A DNA stretch of 8,794 nt, taken from the NCBI GenBank assembly GCA_002440805.1, contig DJVD01000190.1, positions 1 to 8,794 on the forward strand, given 5' to 3'. Below are positions 6,619 to 8,794 of the stretch, in pieces (the stretch's first letter is position 1; the number at the start of each line of letters is the position of its first letter). The DNA is from Chloroflexi bacterium UBA6265 (GTDB taxonomy: Bacteria; Chloroflexota; Chloroflexia; Thermomicrobiales; UBA6265). The notes under the pieces are model-generated. The model was not told the DNA's origin, did not search any database, and saw only the letters and a list, made by a program, of their open reading frames with translations. Both the position numbers and the translations under genes were made by a program.

Positions 6619-7707
6619 TTAGGCGACCTTGTTAATGGCATCGAGTGGATCGACGCGGGCAATACGAACCAGGGAAAGAAGCGTGCCGACGATGGCCACG
6701 ATCAACAGGATGGAGCCGTACATCGCCATCTGTTCCCATCGAACCTGGTATGGCACAAATCCCTCGGCCAGGTACCAGACGAGGCAACCAGCGGCGATCC
6801 CGATCAGCACGCCGATAATGCCGAGGATGATCGACTGGATAATCAGCGCTTTCGCCAATACCCAGGTGGTGGCGCCAAGCGCCTTCATCACGCCAAGTTC
6901 AGACATTTTCTGCAAGGTGAGGATGAAGAAGAAGGCAGCAATGATTCCGGCGGCAATAACCACCAGGAATACCTGGATAAGCAACAGGGTGAGGGACTGC
7001 TCGGTGTAGCCCGGCAGGTTCTGGATAATTGTGCCCTGGTCGGCGATTTCGATGTTCTCGACGGTCTCCGGCAACAGGTCAAGCGTGGCACCATCACCAC
7101 GCACGGCAATGGCGTTGACCACATTCTCAAGGTCGGGCTGGATCTCGGTGATCCGATCGAGGTTCATGATCACTGTGGGCGCAAGTCGATACTGATAACC
7201 ATCGGTGATGCCTACCACCTCAAGCTCCGCGCCGCTGGGCTCGAACACCAGCGTATCGCCGATCTCAACGCCCTCATTGGCCAACGATTGATCGATAACG
7301 ATGCCCTCCGGATTGTCGGCCAGGCTGGTACCAGACGTAGCGCCGGGTGCGAGGAATGATTCCACCGGCACGGCAATCACGCTGACGCTCACCAGGTCAT
7401 CGGAATCGGAGACGCGTACATTGCCCATGACAGTGCTGAAGGGCTGGGCATCCTCAACGCCATCGGCATCCGTCACCGCCTGCACGGTTTCCGGGCCAAT
7501 GCGCGAGCGATCGAAGGAGAGCTCGGCTCCCACCGCAGTAACAAACCGATCGGCGTCCATCGATTCGATGGCCTCCGAATTGCCGGCTGCAAGCCCGTTC
7601 GCCAATCCCGACAGGATGAAAACCAGTGATGCCACCATTGCGATGACCCCGGTAACGAGTGCATAACGCAGCTTTGCGTGTTTGAACTCCTTGAGTGCAA
7701 GGAACAT
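6619..7707 (-). CDS. ABC transporter permease, FtsX/MacB superfamily (HrtB/DevC-like)
   Basis: The protein has 362 residues from the ATG at 7707, which has AAGAAGG about 5 nt upstream; the open frame extends to 7776 but adds a polar, non-family stretch. Topology is classic for the superfamily: one N-terminal helix (about 15-36, running into FILSGLANGL), a large extracytoplasmic domain (about 38-236), then three helices (about 239-264, 287-310, 329-347). The cytoplasmic segment MSELGVMKALGAT after helix 2 is the conserved FtsX-type coupling region. The short C-terminal tail (RIARVDPLDAINKVA) contains the family's DPLDAI-like end. The N-terminus reminds me of HrtB heme exporters, whose members start with a similar pattern and have a similar length, but no heme-binding residue is assigned. 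It heads a three-gene operon with its ATPase and an alpha/beta hydrolase. No sensor kinase or heme regulator lies in the window. Confidence 0.9.
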   Translation of the reverse strand: MFLALKEFKHAKLRYALVTGVIAMVASLVFILSGLANGLAAGNSEAIESMDADRFVTAVGAELSFDRSRIGPETVQAVTDADGVEDAQPFSTVMGNVRVSDSDDLVSVSVIAVPVESFLAPGATSGTSLADNPEGIVIDQSLANEGVEIGDTLVFEPSGAELEVVGITDGYQYRLAPTVIMNLDRITEIQPDLENVVNAIAVRGDGATLDLLPETVENIEIADQGTIIQNLPGYTEQSLTLLLIQVFLVVIAAGIIAAFFFILTLQKMSELGVMKALGATTWVLAKALIIQSIILGIIGVLIGIAAGCLVWYLAEGFVPYQVRWEQMAMYGSILLIVAIVGTLLSLVRIARVDPLDAINKVA

Positions 7708-7783
7708 AGTGACCTTCTTCGTAAAACCACGCGATGTATCCAGCAACGATTCGAGCCGGGTATCACCGCACCACAACCCTGCT

Positions 7784-7789
7784 ATTTTA
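7784..7789 (-). promoter_or_regulatory. Possible -10 element for the ABC/hydrolase operon
   Basis: TAAAAT on the minus strand matches TATAAT at five of six positions and lies 76 nt upstream of the permease ATG. No convincing -35 occurs 16-18 nt upstream. It is the best candidate I found on this strand in the divergent gap. Confidence 0.25.
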
Positions 7790-7846
7790 CGTTCCGGCGC
7801 GACCCGCGTTTGTTGCTTTTCTGTGTCCGGTGGCAGGCGTTCGACG

Positions 7847-7852
7847 TATCAT
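7847..7852 (+). promoter_or_regulatory. Possible -10 element for the dedA-family gene
   Basis: TATCAT matches TATAAT at five of six positions. No good -35 is present at 16-18 nt spacing. If used, transcription would start near 7858-7860, placing the hairpin at 7862-7880 at the very 5' end of the mRNA instead of well inside a leader. Confidence 0.25.
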
Positions 7853-7861
7853 GTACCGAGC

Positions 7862-7885
7862 AGATCCGGAATGCGGATCTTTTTT
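7862..7885 (+). terminator. Intrinsic-terminator-like hairpin just upstream of the dedA-family gene
   Basis: AGATCCG (7862-7868) pairs perfectly with CGGATCT (7874-7880) over a 5-nt GAATG loop, directly followed by TTTTT (7881-7885). The layout works only on the plus strand, yet no plus-strand gene ends nearby: upstream is the divergent gap and downstream, 30 nt away, is the dedA start. It may be an attenuator in the dedA leader, the 3' end of a small RNA from the gap, or a 5'-end stabilising hairpin. Confidence 0.6.
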
Positions 7886-7914
7886 GCTGGTCTCAACCGG
7901 AGTACTTTTCATTT

Positions 7915-8547
7915 ATGGGCGACCTGCTTGGCAATATGTCGGAATGGGCTACCAGCGTGATGGACGCGCTTGGCTATCCCGGCCTGGCGTTCCTGGTAGC
8001 ACTGGAAAACGTGTTCCCCCCAATCCCATCCGAAATTATCTTGCCATTGGCCGGGTTTAATTCCAGCCAGGGCAGCATGAATATCTTCCTCGCGATCCTG
8101 TCGGCCACCATCGGTTCGGTGCTGGGTGCGCTCATCCTCTATTACGTTGGATATGTGTTTACCGAAACCCGTGTGCGCATTATGGTGCGGAAATGGGGCA
8201 AGTGGTTGGGGTTCAAGGAAGCCGATATCGATACCGCCAATGATTGGTTCGCCCGCTATGGCGGCTGGGCGGTAGCACTCTGCCGCGTGGTGCCGATTGT
8301 GCGCAGCCTTATCAGTATCCCCGCCGGGCTCCGCAAAATGCCCTTGGCAACATTTGTCCTCTTCACTGCAGGCGGATCGCTGGTCTGGAATACCGTGCTG
8401 ATTACGGCCGGCTATATCCTCGGCGATAACTGGGACCATGTTGAGCAATATGTCGGCTACCTGCAGTATGTGGTCATCTTGCTACTGCTGGTGTTCGGCG
8501 TCTGGTGGGTGTGGACGCGGATGATCCGGGCCGAACGCACCAGGTAG
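7915..8547 (+). CDS. DedA family (SNARE-associated / VTT domain) membrane protein
   Basis: The product has 210 residues from the ATG at 7915, which has GGAG at 7899-7902 (a longish 12-nt spacing). An ATG at 7936 is an alternative with a poorer ribosome site, and the open frame reaching back to 7678 crosses the divergent promoter region. The family motif ENVFPPIPSEIILPLAG (31-47) marks the first re-entrant hairpin. The second conserved block (about 112-142) includes FARYGGWAVALCR, VPIVRSLISIPAG and M142, with the family's conserved arginines R124 and R130. Hydrophobic segments are at about 22-47, 57-81, 118-138, 145-168 and 180-203. DedA proteins include the undecaprenyl-phosphate flippase UptA and other envelope-lipid transporters dependent on the membrane potential. 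A lipid-carrier translocase role is plausible here but not shown by sequence. It is divergent from the ABC operon. Confidence 0.92.
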   Translation: MGDLLGNMSEWATSVMDALGYPGLAFLVALENVFPPIPSEIILPLAGFNSSQGSMNIFLAILSATIGSVLGALILYYVGYVFTETRVRIMVRKWGKWLGFKEADIDTANDWFARYGGWAVALCRVVPIVRSLISIPAGLRKMPLATFVLFTAGGSLVWNTVLITAGYILGDNWDHVEQYVGYLQYVVILLLLVFGVWWVWTRMIRAERTR

Positions 8548-8590
8548 CGGGTTCAACGGGTCGCAATTCATCAGTCAAGAGTCAGTCAAA

Positions 8591-8640
8591 ACGCCCGGGG
8601 GATCAACCCCGGGCGTACGTGATGCCGGGATTCGTGGCGG
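8591..8640. repeat. Palindromic intergenic repeat, copy 1
   Basis: ACGCCCGGGG (8591-8600) pairs with CCCCGGGCGT (8607-8616) across a 6-nt GATCAA loop, a 10-bp perfect GC stem. With the 24-nt tail to 8640 it matches copy 2 at 44 of 49 positions (8592-8640). Read on the minus strand, the stem is followed by TTTT, so it could also stop transcription arriving from the right. On the plus strand it lies 44 nt after the dedA stop and has no U tract. Confidence 0.75.
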
Positions 8641-8713
8641 AACGTAGACCCGTCCTGACCGATTCGAAGATCGGGCATGGGGCGGGTTCTGTTCGTGGGT
8701 AACCCGCTCCCTG

Positions 8714-8762
8714 CGCCCGGGGAATCAACCCCGGGCGTACCTGACGGCGGGACTCGTGGCGG
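8714..8762. repeat. Palindromic intergenic repeat, copy 2
   Basis: CGCCCGGGG (8714-8722) pairs with CCCCGGGCG (8729-8737) over an AATCAA loop. The tail CTGACGGCGGGACTCGTGG and following bases correspond to copy 1 with four substitutions, plus one in the loop. Copy starts are 122 nt apart. The 73 nt between the copies and the rest of 8548-8794 show no gene. Confidence 0.75.
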
Positions 8763-8785
8763 CAGACATTGTGATTGACCACTCG

Positions 8786-8794
8786 TGCGCCCGG
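8786..8794. repeat. Probable start of repeat copy 3, cut by window end
   Basis: TGCGCCCGG is identical to 8712-8720, the left arm of copy 2 with its flank. Only nine bases are visible, so this is suggestive only. Confidence 0.35.

Noticed and set aside
6313..7359. 348-residue plus-strand open frame
   Set aside because: It is antisense to the ATPase and permease genes, both of which carry clear family motifs; its translation is low-complexity and unlike any family.
8505..8702. 65-residue plus-strand open frame at the end of the dedA gene
   Set aside because: It overlaps the dedA-family C-terminus and then runs through palindromic repeat DNA.
8591..8762. Possible CRISPR array
   Set aside because: The copies are palindromic, imperfect and irregularly spaced (122 and 74 nt), with no cas genes in the window.

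Overview
The window is bacterial, GC-rich DNA, densely coding except for a few intergenic gaps. I recognise six protein-coding genes, one of them cut by the left edge. No rRNA, tRNA, transposase or CRISPR array was seen. The gene types suggest Chloroflexota, perhaps the Thermomicrobia side: a polytopic sulfite-oxidase-like protein, a fused FAD/Fe-S dehydrogenase, and a secreted Pro-Gly-repeat protein ending in a small two-cysteine domain. That placement is an inference from protein style. Actinobacteria remain possible, and no marker gene is present.

Left part (1-4263, + strand). The first gene is the 3' portion of a membrane-anchored molybdopterin oxidoreductase with a twin-arginine motif before its last transmembrane helix. 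After a 75-nt gap comes a 1010-residue fusion of an FAD-linked 2-hydroxyacid dehydrogenase with an Fe-S/CCG-domain electron-transfer module (YdiJ or GlcD-GlcF type). Both are redox enzymes that probably feed electrons to membrane carriers.

Middle (4264-5177). A convergent gap holds a GC-rich hairpin whose U-rich side serves the minus strand. Next is a minus-strand gene for a small secreted protein with eight exact 7-residue PG repeats. Upstream of it lie a sigma-70-like promoter, an inverted repeat at the predicted transcription start, and a 70-nt AT-rich island.

Right-centre (5178-7707, - strand). A compact three-gene operon is read leftward: a MacB/FtsX-type permease (HrtB/DevC-like), its ATPase (16-nt gap), and an alpha/beta hydrolase (9-nt gap). 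The hydrolase keeps its catalytic Asp and His, but the nucleophile-elbow serine is an alanine, so it looks like a pseudoenzyme.

Right end (7708-8794). A divergent intergenic region contains a terminator-grade hairpin with a T run just upstream of a DedA-family membrane protein gene on the + strand. Beyond it, the last 247 nt carry no gene but hold two copies, and the start of a third, of a 49-nt repeat built around a near-perfect GC palindrome. A diverged relative of that palindrome may form the end of the secreted-protein gene.

The best leads are the nucleophile-less hydrolase tied to an efflux-type ABC transporter, the hairpin in the dedA leader, the PG-heptad secreted protein, and the palindromic repeat family.
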